64,000 bases of DNA. Origin: Flexamia atlantica (lineage: Eukaryota > Arthropoda > Insecta > Hemiptera > Cicadellidae). Positions within the stretch are counted from its first letter, which is position 1, and every line of letters starts with the position of its first letter. The notes under the pieces are model-generated. The model had not been told where the DNA came from, did no database searches, and saw only the letters and a program-made list of their open reading frames with translations. The DNA lies in NCBI GenBank assembly GCA_035578135.1, contig JAQJVK010000024.1, positions 1,860,001 through 1,924,000 of the forward strand. Direction: 5' to 3'. Made by a program: the position numbers and the translations under genes. This document shows positions 47,891 through 57,672 of this stretch, in pieces.

Positions 47891-49779
47891 GAGATAAGAA
47901 CATCCCCACCACCCACCCCCTTTTTTGAATCTCAGGTCAAACTCGGGTCAGTTTACGGGTTCTAAAAGCTTATACGCATGGTAGAAATAAATAGACTAGT
48001 GTTGTACGAAAGCGTTCATTCTCTATCGAGACACGGTAGAGAGAGCGTCACGATTAACTATTGTTTCTATACAACGAAATTTGTTTTGTGTTTCAGAATG
48101 GAGTTCTGCTGTGGGAAAGTATTTACGACCAGGAATATTCTTCATTGTCACCAGGTTAAGCATGCTATGCCGAAGCTAACCTGCACCCTGTGCTGATATT
48201 CAATGCCCGCAAGGACATGATGAAGAAGCATAGGTCGACAACGACTGACATGAGCAAAGTGGGACTGACACTAATACCGTCTACGGTAAAGATACCCTAT
48301 GGAGTGTGCGACGCATTTTTCACAACTCAAAATGGACTTGACAGACATATGTTGGGGAAGCATGATGGTAATAGCCCGACCTTCATGCTCGTGGAAGCCG
48401 GGTTTCGAAATAGGCTCCTAACATATCGATTGAAGGAGCCTGTGCCGGCACTTAGGACGTTACCTTAGGGTATGAGTGACTTGCTTGATAAGCTCATCGA
48501 ACTCCTGCGCGGTAGTATTGTAGGATGCCCTACTCTTAAGGTTAACACGGTGCTCGAGTGCGACTTCATCGGCATATTTGGTGAAAAGACATGTTTGCGG
48601 ACGTTCAAGGTTTCGCATATCACTCTTCCTAAGTCTCTCGCAGGCGCGCAAGCTGTGGTCAACGTGCAAAATAAACACAATCGGTGTTTTGCGTATGCCA
48701 TTTTGTCCAAGTTCGTCGAACGTAACGCATGGAAACCGGGATCTTACACGCTGGAGTTGTTCACCCGCTACGATTGGACTGGTATCGATTTCCCCGTAGC
48801 CCCGAAAGACATTAAAAAGTTTGAACGGGGAAATCGCGGCTCATGATAATTTGTGGTAACCCTACGTACACGGTGTATCCACTACGTACCTGCCGGCAGG
48901 AATTAGATGATCATAGGAACTCGTTGTACCTAACCGCGGAAGATGGACGAGCCCATTACTGCTATATCAAGGACTCAGGCCGTCTAGTGAAACCACAGGT
49001 GATTTCGATTAGGAGCAAAATGTACCTGTGTAAGCGTTGTTTTGTACACCTCGACGATCAACCGAATAAACAAGGTCTCGACGGTCAAACGCGACTCAAT
49101 AATCATCGACGGTATTGCGGAGTAAAGGGTATCTCCGAAGAAGATAATCTCTTTCGATCACCCGGAGAACAGCAGGAAGGATCGATTTACCAACTACGCT
49201 GACTTCGAGTGCGCCTTGAAACCGATAGCAGAGACGCCTGATGCAGAGATACCGCTCGGTGCTACAGCCTCACACATCCACGTTCCATAAGCCTTCTGCT
49301 TCCACGTCCGCGACACCTACGGTGCTGCGTGCAGGACGGAGATATACCTTGGCGTCGATGCGTCTGCGATCTTTATGCAACGTCTCAGGATGGTAGTGAA
49401 GAAAATAAAAGACATTCTATACATTGAGCGTCGACTACGACCGAGACTTTCACATGCGGAGTGGGGCCGCTTATAACGCGTGCAATATGTGTTATTTGTG
49501 CAAACAGTTTCTCGACGGTGATAAGGACGTGAAAGTGCACGATCACAGCCACGCACCACCATACGAGTTCCGTGCGGCACACCGATCGTGCAACCTCCGT
49601 TATCGGGAACAAAGACTAATCAACGTGTATTTCCAAAACCTCTACAATTACGATGGATACTTTATAGTTAGGGAGTTGGCTGTGGATCCCGGTAGCGTCG
49701 AGGTGATTGCGCACACCGAAGAGCGCTAAATCTCCTTCACAAAGAAGTTCGTCTTCGAAAATGAGGTATCATCGCTGCA

Positions 49780-49912
49780 GCCATCGACTTCGAGGCAGAC
49801 GCCACCAGCACCTTAGCCGTCGACGTCGAAGCAGACGCCGCCAGCGCCGCAGCCTTCAACTTCGAAGCAGCAGCCGTCGATTTTGAAGAAGCAGCCGCTT
49901 GCACCGTAGGAG
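49780..49912 (+). repeat. In-frame 36-bp repeats in the polymerase gene
   Basis: Within the polymerase frame, imperfect 36-bp units encode repeats of the type PSTSKQTPPAPQ, about three times and then a degenerate PSILKKQPLAP. The units follow FTKKFVFENE and precede a Lys/Glu run and the next conserved segment (RARFVDSYRFPSSILASLEA). Two units now carry TAG. It is a Pro/Ser/Thr-rich linker between conserved exonuclease blocks. Confidence 0.75.
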
Positions 49913-50446
49913 GAGAAGAAGAAGAAGGCACTCGTCATCCGCGCACGATTCGTGGATTCATACCGGTTCCCTTCTTCCATTCTTGCAAGCCTCGAAGCGG
50001 CACTACCACCGGAACATCTCATCGAAACAAAGAAGGCGTTCAAAGGCGGAAAGGTGGGTTTCCATACAGTTTTGTAACATCGCTCGAAGTGTTGGAGTCG
50101 AGACCGGAACTACCTCCGAAAGAGGCGTTCTACAACGACCTCACACTCAAACACATCTCGGACAGTGACTCCGAACACGCCCGTCGCGTATGGGACACTT
50201 TTCAGTGCGCTAACCTGGAGGACTATGTGTTGGTGTACCTACAGTGTGACATCGCGTTGTCATCAGACATTTTTGAACTGTTCCGTGACACGTCCATTCA
50301 ATAGTACGGACTAGGCCCGTCGCACTGTATCACCCTATCCTCCTACGCATGGGATGTCATGTTATAGTTAACGAAGGCTTGACACGCTTCAAGACTTTGA
50401 CATGTACCTATTCTTAGAGCAGTGGATTAGGGGTGGTTTATCACAG

Positions 50447-50466
50447 TTAGGTTAGGTTAGGTTAGG
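50447..50466 (+). repeat. (TTAGG)4 inside the polymerase gene
   Basis: Four perfect TTAGG units interrupt the polymerase coding region between GGLSQ and the following conserved block leading to motif A. TTAGG is the common insect telomere unit. The array disrupts the frame. Confidence 0.8.
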
Positions 50467-50832
50467 CGACACGCTAAGGCAAACCACGAGCAGTGCCGCG
50501 TCAAAAATCGTGTACCTGAAAGACCGACACGCCATCTTATGTATCTCGATGCGAATAACCTGTACGGATGGGCCATGTCTCAACCGCTACTTACCGGGGA
50601 CTTTGAATGGCTCTCCACACGGGAAATCGTTGACTTAGATATCGCGTCGGTGGATCCGTTCGGTCCAGACGGTTATGTGTTAGAGGTAGACTTTCACTAC
50701 CCACAACATTTGCATGATCTTCACAAAGACGTTCCGTTTTGTTGTGAAACCCACCGACCGCCGACAGGTAAATTCCCTAAACTGTTTACGACGTTAGATG
50801 ATAAGCGTCGCTACATATGCCACTACATGTAA

Positions 50833-51956
50833 AATATTAAGAATGATTATATTGTTTAATATATACATCATTCATGGCCAGCACTTCACAATTGATCATA
50901 ATTAAAATAGTTCCATGAAAAGTTTACATTTTAATTTTTAGATCATTATTCACAAACACTTCACATTAACATTCACCATCACCTTTAAGTAAATTGTAAT
51001 ATTCCGCAAAGTGTCTTTGTCATACATAAAACTTGGGATGAAAATAAGAGAAATAAACTAAAACAAATAGTTAAAAATCGAGTGAATATTTGTTTGTAAA
51101 ACATTTGATTTTAAATCTTTTTTTTAAATAGGCACAGTACTGGTAATTAATAGGCACAGTACTGGAGAATTAATGTTTAAAAAAGAAATAACAATTTTTT
51201 CTGTAGGTTTTATATTATTATAATAAAACTTTCTGTAATTCAATATCTACAACTAAACATATCCCGTCTTAATCTTGAGTCGGAATGAAATGGTTTTCTA
51301 AATCTACTAATAAATAGTTTGCTTTAATATATATATATTCATTGGTTTCAATTCCGTTAATAACACATGGCTTTGCTAAAATTCTTTGTTTATTCCACTC
51401 AGCTGCTTTGTTTGAAATTTATATTCCCATATTAAATCTTATGGACAAATATGAATTGTTAATGGCGTCTAGGGTCGTTCCATTTAATATAATCTTCATA
51501 AATTTTATTTCCTGCAAAACTTCATGCCAAACTATTTCAAATGACACCTTAATTATTAAAATCGGCCCAGTAGTTTAGGAGGAGTAATGATCACAAAAAA
51601 TCCCTGGCGTATTAAATAAGTATAGATGTTATAATAATAAATCAGCTGTCTGTGGTTGGTGCTAATTTGGCTTGCAGCGAGACTTGCTGGTTGACTTGCA
51701 AAATAACTTGGCGCAATAATTAGTGTAAGAGTCCTGTCACTCTGGTGTGCACCACCGACCAGCAGAACGCTTTCTGATTGGCTGGTCCTCTGCGCATATT
51801 GTTTATGATACTTACCGTATAGATGTTCAAGTTACTGTGAGACGACCGACGATTGACACTGATGAAACTGCTGTTGTTGCGAACGATTCATGTTTACTCG
51901 AACACAGTCACTGACGTGCTGACTTGTAACGTACTAGTTGTGTGTGCTCTATAAGT
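50833..51956. other. Foreign AT-rich DNA replacing the polymerase 3' end
   Basis: Where the rest of the polymerase should be there is about 1.1 kb of AT-rich DNA lacking polymerase motifs. Its right part carries a Helitron 5' end on the minus strand at 51626. TAGGCACAGTACTGG occurs twice at about 51130-51165. From about 51640 to 51956 the composition is more balanced and may be original intergenic DNA of the Polinton between the convergent gene sets. Confidence 0.55.
51330..51626 (-). mobile_element. Helitron 5' end (minus strand)
   Basis: The minus strand, read from 51626, begins TCTATACTTATTTAATACGC after A, then GGGCCGATTTTAATAATTAA and GTGTCATTTGAAATAGTTTG. The TCTATAC...TTAATACGC start and the GGxCCGATTTT segment parallel the start of the Helitron at 20943. 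No CTRR-type 3' end was found to the left, so the left limit is arbitrary. Confidence 0.5.
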
Positions 51957-53265
51957 TTAACCGCTAAAATTCACTGACACGTTACGCTGTTGATTGATCT
52001 CGATGACTTTGTTCAGTTCTACGTAGACAATGACATTGACCGACTCCGGTAAAGCTGTGCTAAACCCGATCTCCAAACGTAGATTGCCGTTACGCACCAG
52101 GTTCCGATGAGAGGTATCACTAGCGCTCAAGTCCGGTGTCAAATAGAATTCCATCAGACAATTACCGTACGGATATTCATTTCTGCCGACACCATTTCCA
52201 GTATTCTCAATATGCGTACCGGTACCAATGATACGACAATATGTACAACACAGCGCCGACCGTGTACACTGGTTGTAATGCTTTCATTGGTACTTGTTCT
52301 CCACCCACATCAAGTGTTCTTCGCTACATCCGGCGAAATAGTTGCCATCATGATGATCGAAATTAAACGGATTCTTTTTTACCGACCAAGCCGATGATAA
52401 CACGTTTTGGTAGCTGACCCAAATACACACTGTTCAGCGTTTTACTCTGTATACCACTGGGTAATGTAAATGATTTCACTTCGACACGTGTGATTGGATA
52501 CTTGGCGGTGCCGCTCTCGAGTGTTTTACTGTGCGCTAGCAATACGCTTGGATTGATTTTGCATTGGCGTACAAATAGGTTCGCTTCATCAATACGCACT
52601 TTGTAGTCAGAGATAGTTTTTGACATTATGGCAAATGGGTTTCTCGATCGAACCATACGTAAACGCATTTTGACATTCAAATTGAATTTTTCCTGATTAC
52701 ACAGATCAACCTGTAAAGGTCTGATCATATCAACTACTTGTCTGTTCTTTATATGTAATCGATGCGTTTCGAAACAAGCATTGGTTTCACTATTGACGTC
52801 ATCAAAGTGACCTGTAGTGTCTTCGTAATACAGCGCTGCGGTAATATGAATGTTTTTTGCATCATCGCCATAACTCAATAGATTTTCCAAGTAAGCTCGA
52901 TAAGCGTACGCGTTGTGTTGAGCTTACACTAATTCATGATTCAAATACAAATCCACTAGTCTGAATAGCGAATGTCACCAGTTGTTGACGGGTCTGACTT
53001 CTTTTTTCGCGTCGCCAACATCGATTTTAGTACCATCTCTCTTCACTATAGTAGCCTTGATGTGAAATAGTGTGTGAGCTAAATCCGTATATTCATCACC
53101 ATGTCCGGGTATGACGAATTCGATAGGTGAATCATCCGTCAACAATGAAACCGGCTTATACTGTACCCATTTTCAACTGTCAATACTGGTCTGTGTTGGT
53201 GGTAATGAGAATAAATCCAATTCCGTCTTTATACATTCGCAAGATTTCTGGTGAATAAACGACAT
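51957..53265 (-). pseudogene. Polinton major capsid protein (double jelly roll)
   Basis: The gene starts at ATG 53263-53265 (MSFIHQKSCECIKTELDLFS) and runs to a stop at 51957, about 436 codons, near the shorter range for Polinton capsid proteins. Recognisable blocks are VIPGHGDEYTDLAHTLFHIK near the N-terminus, LFRLVDLYLNHELV, YRAYLENLLSYGDDAK, a central VDMIRPLQVDLCNQEKFNLN, ITRVEVKSFTLPSG and LTPDLSASD...VNVIVYVELNKVIEI at the end. These are the conserved segments of the Maverick/adintovirus hexon-like protein that builds the icosahedral shell. In-frame stops lie near 53177, 52976 and 52925. Frameshifts lie at about 52370 (in a run of six T on the plus strand), near 52318 and near 52240. 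It is the last gene of the leftward cluster. Confidence 0.85.
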
Positions 53266-53281
53266 TGTTTTTCACCGCTGT

Positions 53282-53804
53282 TTAAGAGAAAATATATATT
53301 TGTCGTTGAACTCGTCGTCCTCGCTGAGGTTTTTCAGTTCGTTCCCTCGCCGCCGCTGCCTTTCTTTGCTTCCTCTTCGTTGTCGTAGACGTCCGTGCTT
53401 GAAGGAGTTTCGCTAAAGACTGAGGTGTTACACGTGTGATTCGCTTCTTCTTATAGCCGCCGCCGCCACCACCTCCGCCGCCGTGAAGCACGCAGTCGAC
53501 TTTTTCGTCTGCTCGTCGTTTAAGTCCCCCCGGTAAATTCTCTGACACGTTCACTCGCCGCATTTTTCGGGTGCATCGTGCCGCCGGCCATGTCGCAGAG
53601 AAACCCGACACCCGATTTTATCGCTTCTTTACCCAGAGCCGATGCGCCGGACTTGATTAGCGTCATCACCGTGCGTACGAGTCCACCGAGAAAACTGCCG
53701 ATACCGTGACCCCGTTGAAACGCCGCTCCTCTGTTTATTGTTGTAATACTACCGCCCGATTGTTGATTGTGGATGTATTTCAGACAGGAACCGTTCATAT
53801 TCAT
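53282..53804 (-). pseudogene. Polinton minor virion protein (pVI/pX-like)
   Basis: ATG at 53802-53804 overlaps the preceding gene's TAA. The N-terminal part has QRGHGIGSFLGGLVRTVMTL followed by an alternating hydrophobic/basic helix (IKSGASALGKEAIKSGVGFL). The C-terminal part, in another frame, has a glycine run and a basic tail (YKKKRITRVTP, TSTTTKRKQRKAAA). A small protein with a GIGSFLGGL amphipathic helix and a basic end next to the capsid gene is typical of Polintons and is compared with adenovirus core/cement proteins. The frame changes near 53530 at a run of six C, so this is a one-frameshift pseudogene. The expanded glycine codons (GGC/CCG repeats) at 53457-53484 are unstable simple sequence. 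Confidence 0.65.
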
Positions 53805-54563
53805 TATACCGTTGTCGGTGCTCTGCGAAGGTGAAGTTTCGTGTCTAGTACCGGACTCGAATGGTCGTCCCTTAAATCGATTTCCACACTCTCAAATGAC
53901 GTTTTTATAGCCGGCACATAGTGCGGTGAAGTGAAATGCACGACCTTATTCGACCCGTATTATAGTAGTTCGTATCGATGTTGACTATTTTCAACAATGG
54001 TGCCGCCGTGTCGCCCACTGACTGCGGTTCGACCAAGTCGCAATACACGTATATGTCTGCCGGAATTCCTACTAACAAGTTTGGTAGTCTCGTAGCTGTT
54101 CTGCATTTTTTTAAATCCACATTATGCACATCACAACCCAACACTAACGCTAACGTAGGACTGAGTTCTAGCTGTGTAAGTTTATCGCTCATTGCAATCG
54201 GTTCCACTTTTTTATGTCTTTATTGTATTCGAACTGGAGACTGTGAAGTTTCACTTTCGTGTTATGGTTGCTTGTGTCTAGCAGTTCGTCAATATTTTTA
54301 TAGTTGCCAGGCTGGACTTTGGTTACGGTTAAATTCGTATCGGTGACTTGATTATCTTCGATTTTAGACGATTTCTTAGTGTAAATAAATATGTTCGCAT
54401 CGTTACCAATCGCTAAAAATGAGCATCCGTTCACACCGCCAAGTAAACGTATCGCAAATGGAAATTGTGTTGTAAAATTAGTCACTGTATTGTTCGGATA
54501 GTAGTCCATCGAACTGTTAATCGGCAATGTCAGATAAAACTGATTATGTCTTGATATCGACAT
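53804..54563 (-). pseudogene. Polinton penton-like minor capsid protein
   Basis: It starts at ATG 54561-54563 (MSISRHNQFYLTLPINSSMD) and ends at TAA 53804-53806. Conserved-looking blocks include YPNNTVTNFTTQFPFAIRL, VLGCDVHNVDLKK, GIPADIYVYCDLVEPQSVGD and VHFTSPHYVPAI near the end. Opening blocks of the YPxNxxxxFxxxLP kind and a VYCDxxxPxxVGD block mark the single-jelly-roll penton-type protein of Polintons. Frameshifts lie near 54200 and near 53955. The gene immediately precedes the minor virion protein and follows integrase, the usual Polinton arrangement. The upstream integrase frame runs into this gene without a stop. Confidence 0.7.
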
Positions 54564-55662
54564 ATTGTTAGTTATTCTTTTCACTTCTGATACCAGTATC
54601 CACGACTTGAACTCGTCTCCGAAACCTACCCACTTGACGAGGTTACGCTTCCTGTGACCTCTCTCCTTGGTGTCGTGTATTTTACTTATTTGGTACTGCC
54701 GATTCGGACCGATTGATACCTTCTGTAGTTCGTGCTCGTAAAAGCGGCCGACTATGGGTTCATCGTTCAAATCCTTCAATATATACAGCGGTAGTGGAGA
54801 AAATCCGTATTCACGATCGACAGTAAACAGTTCTTAGCTCCAATTCGTTTCGTAACCATTGGCGAACTTGCACTTTTCCTTGGCTATATGTACAGTATCA
54901 CCCGGTTTGAACTTTGGTTTTGTACGTTTCGGTAGTGTATCACGTTTGTACATGTGACGCCACACTCGGTAAACAACGCTTTTATCACCTTTCGCTACAT
55001 CTATCGGTCGTAGTCTATGACCCAGACTTTTGTGCGGACTGTTATTATATGCACCGACTAATTAATCCAATACATCTATGTGGCGATATGTGATTTTATA
55101 CGTTAAATATCGCCACATGCGTCTTTTTAGTGTTCGGTTCACTCGTTCGCCTGCAGCTGCTTTTATATCGGGGTTTTGCGTAGTGACGTATTTTACTTTA
55201 TGATCCTTAAACAGGTTCACTTGTGCACCTAAGAACTCTGTACCTTTATATGTCTGTAAACACCACGGTGGAACCGCGTACGGACATTTGAATATCCGTT
55301 CGAATGCCGCTGCCACTTCTCCACTACTCTTGCGTCTTAACGGCTTGACAAATAACCGCTTGCTGAACACATCAATCACTGTCAACAGATAATTGTATCC
55401 GTCATTGTGCGTACTGAGTCCATGCATATCATTCAAGTCGGCTTGCCATAATTTGTTCGGTCTGAACACGACATATCTGTTACGTGTGAATCGTTTACGT
55501 ACAGGTTTGTGCAACGTATACGTGTCTTGTTGTGCAACCAATCGTCAACTTGACGACGGTTTTAGTTTTCCCCTCCTCCTGTTGTCGTAACTCTCTATGA
55601 AGCGGGCTAATACCGCCGAACCAGCCGGGGTTAGTGGGATCGTAGTACACCTCTTCTTTCAT
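54564..55662 (-). pseudogene. Polinton retroviral-type integrase
   Basis: From ATG 55660-55662 (MKEEVYYDPTNPGWFGGISP) the first about 35 codons are in one frame. The frame then changes near 55545. The catalytic core follows: NKLWQADLNDM (first Asp), LLTVIDVFSKRLFVKPL, LQTYKGTEFL and NPDIKAAAGERVNRTLKRRM (Glu). The second catalytic Asp of the usual TDxGxEF motif is Tyr here. After a TAA near 55062 the core continues (YNNSPHKSLGHRLRPIDVAK) to a basic SH3-like part (FKPGDTVHIAKEKCKF), another TAA near 54838, and a chromodomain-like end (YQISKI...NLVKWVGF..EFKSWI). Polinton integrases insert the element DNA. This copy is inactive by stops, frameshift and the lost Asp. Confidence 0.82.
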
Positions 55663-55667
55663 TGCGT

Positions 55668-56120
55668 CTATGGCTTATACGTCCCCCACTTCGTAAGTGA
55701 AGCCGGACTTATATACCGACCTCTATTTGGCGTACCAGGTGATCCTATTTGAGGTAATGCCGCCGTTGCTGCCGTCGCTGCCGCCGCTGTTTTCGATCTT
55801 ACTCGATTCGCTATCGGTGACGGAGTAGGTGTTACATACATCGAAGCCGCTCTCGGACTAAGTGTCGGTGACTCTTTGTAATCGGTTACATTACCATCGA
55901 GAAATCGTATCGCATGTTTGTAGCCGATTATGTGTCTGGGAACATTGATTTCTATGCCGTGCGGGTCACGTTTATATATATAGCGCGAAACCACGTACTG
56001 GCCATAATACCTTAGCAGAGGCCAGTCCTTCCGAAACTTTTGGAAAGACAGAGGGAAATTTTGGATTTGGAACCCCTGCCTGGCATCTTCGCACTCCGCC
56101 AAAATCCGCAGGATGATCAC
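55668..56120 (-). pseudogene. Unidentified Polinton gene, 3' part
   Basis: An open frame of 150 codons ends 6 bp before the integrase start. The C-terminal two thirds look like protein: DPHGIEINVPRHIIGYKHAI, a TLSPRAASMYVTPTPSPIAN segment, RVRSK, an alanine-rich run and a short tail. I do not recognise it. No Walker A motif or Cys/His/Asp protease triad is visible, so it is neither an intact packaging ATPase nor an intact adenain-type protease. The first about 40 codons (from MIILRILAECEDARQG) may be non-homologous DNA, because the adjacent 56121-56766 segment looks foreign. Confidence 0.4.
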
Positions 56121-56766
56121 CAGCTTTTTTATCCAGCTACCAGCGATGAGTATTTAATCATTAGTTAATTGTATCACGCTTGATTTACATTAAATCATTA
56201 TGTTTTAATCACCTTGGCTTTGAGGTGCCGGAGGGAAATTCTAGTTGGGGGTTTTTCTAAGATGTGAGTTTTCTGTGGGTTTCGCCTCTCCTGAGGTGAC
56301 CCTTTAAAATACTACAAAAATGTAGCCTCAACAGGAAATTGCTTCTTATATTGTCTTGCCAACAATTAATTACTTAGCTCAATAGCTCATTAAACCCTTA
56401 TTCAGAATCATAATAATCAGCGATTATACCGTTATGCTTAAATCTCAGACAGTTATTTCCAGTCACATGCAAGGTAGGCCCTTCAGGCATTTAATATAGT
56501 TGTACATGGAATTAATTACTTAATTATTGTTCATCAAAGCTGGCTTAGGTGATCATATGGCAATGGGCACGATCGTCCTCAGGGTAAACCTTCCACCTAG
56601 ATAATTTATCCTATTCATTTCACAGTTATAGTATTTGGCTCTGATCAATCCTTTCCTGTCAATACTGGACTACCTTATTCTACCATAGATCTATGTTCCA
56701 CCCTAATCCATATTTAGCTATTTCCAACAACCTACCACATCAACCGACAATCAACAACTCCATCAG
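56121..56766. other. Non-coding segment inside the Polinton, probably an insertion
   Basis: About 650 bp of AT-rich DNA with no continuation of either neighbouring gene. GGTGCCGGAGGGAAATTCTA and CTCTCCTGAGGTGACCC patches are present but no terminal repeats were identified. It may mark a deletion that removed other Polinton genes, or a later insertion. Confidence 0.4.
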
Positions 56767-57294
56767 TTACATTTCTTTTAATACTTCCATTACTTCCACC
56801 CAGCCCACCGGCATATTATCCATTTTACGTACTCTCATTGTACTATGTAATACGTCTTCGATATTGGAATTAGGTATTTTTTCATTATGTACGAAAACAG
56901 TACCGTCACTGCCCCACTGTACCGGACTCCCACTACGTGCTATCACATTTAATAGATTATGGGCGTCATTTTTATAAATATTCGGAAACTATGCGACTAA
57001 TTCTTCTTCCAATGCGCAGATCTCCTCCGCATAAGTCCATCATCCGTCGGTTGCTCCATATTCATTATGGAGATATAGATCGGTTGTCTGTTGGTTTCGC
57101 AAAAATGTAAGAACCGCTGTAACACTTTTTAGTACAAACGCCATTTTTTCATTATCATCCATACGTTTGTCTTGTAATATACGATGCATATCAACATCTA
57201 GACTATTACGGTTACTACTCGCTATCGATTTGTTTGTGGCGGGTCACGACGTATTACGTAATCGCTCAATCAGTTCTTTCGGTATGAAAGCCAT
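56767..57294 (-). pseudogene. Conserved Maverick-type protein of unknown function
   Basis: ATG 57292-57294 opens a 176-codon frame ending at TAA 56767-56769, with no frameshift but three stops (TGA at codon 17, TGA after GATDG, TAG after EELVA). It begins AFIPKELIERLRNTS and has VDMHRILQDKRMDDNEKMAF in the middle. The end reads QWGSDGTVFVHNEKIPNSNI then EDVLHSTMRVRKMDNMPVGW. The combination of an initial PKELxxR, a central helical DxxMxxxLxD segment and a C-terminal GxVxVxxxxIPxSNIxDLL segment is a pattern I associate with an accessory protein common in Mavericks. Its role is unknown to me. The conserved frame shows it was once expressed. Confidence 0.6.
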
Positions 57295-57420
57295 TTTCTT
57301 CGAAAATTCAAATTTGGAAGATCTATTTTCCCCCCTCTCTCTAATTAATCACGTTATGTGGGACTACTTGTAATACAGTACCCAATAGCAAGGGAAATAG
57401 AAATCCACCATCTTTCTGTA

Positions 57421-57672
57421 CTAGATATCGGCGTTTCTTTGACACTTCTCTCCACGTTTCACAAGACGTCTGTGCGCTTTTTTATTTTTAAACAATTGAT
57501 GTTTTTATTTGTCCGTCAACCGGATATTACCACGTAACAAGTTGTATACGCACTCGCAGTCTGTTCTGATACGACTGACGTTGCAAGCAATCAACAAGGC
57601 TTTACGTTCCTTCGGTGTAGCGTGTATCAGAGCCGACAGTATAGCGTCTTCTTTCTTTACAGACTGTGACAT
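57421..57672 (-). pseudogene. Small conserved Maverick-associated protein
   Basis: ATG 57670-57672 starts MSQSVKKEDAILSALIHATP, continuing KERKALLIACNVSRIRTDCE and CVYNLLRGNIRLTDK. A TAA at about 57502-57504 is followed in the same frame by more basic coding (KNKKAHRRLVKRGEKC) to TAG at 57421-57423, 84 codons in all. Small proteins with a (K/R)xLLxAC...CxCxxNLLxGNxxLT pattern and a Lys/Arg-rich tail are frequent near insect Polinton-like sequences. I infer a small basic, possibly DNA-binding protein. The start overlaps the end of the next gene upstream by 16 bp. Confidence 0.6.

Larger units (their letters stand above)
48098..50832 (+). pseudogene. polB: Polinton DNA polymerase B (protein-primed), C-truncated
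   Basis: Near the N-terminus are C2H2 finger-like segments (HCHQVKH; GVCDAFFTTQNGLDRHMLGK). Then come regions typical of Polinton/adintovirus polymerases: NKHNRCFAYAILSKF, DFPVAPKDIKKFERGN and HYCYIKDSGRL. The exonuclease part follows: YADFEC (Exo I), CYLCKQFL..VKVHDHSH with AHRSCNL, FQNLYNYDGYF (Exo II) and the HARRVWDTF...DYVLVYLQCDI region (Exo III). The polymerase part starts with MYLDANNLYGWAMSQP (motif A) and stops at 50832. Motifs B and C (the DTDS-type catalytic loop) are missing. Breaks include TAG 48466-48468, a frame change near 48845, others near 49200 and 49420, TAA 49727-49729, two TAG codons in a repeat linker, a shift near 50060 and TAG 50302-50304. The enzyme would replicate the element from a terminal protein. 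This copy cannot. Confidence 0.85.

Noticed and set aside
49737..50043. Ala/Ser-rich minus-strand frames
   Set aside because: They are antisense to the polymerase repeat linker.
53978..54346. Plus-strand frame with Cys/Ser-rich protein
   Set aside because: It is antisense to the penton-like gene and has no independent support.
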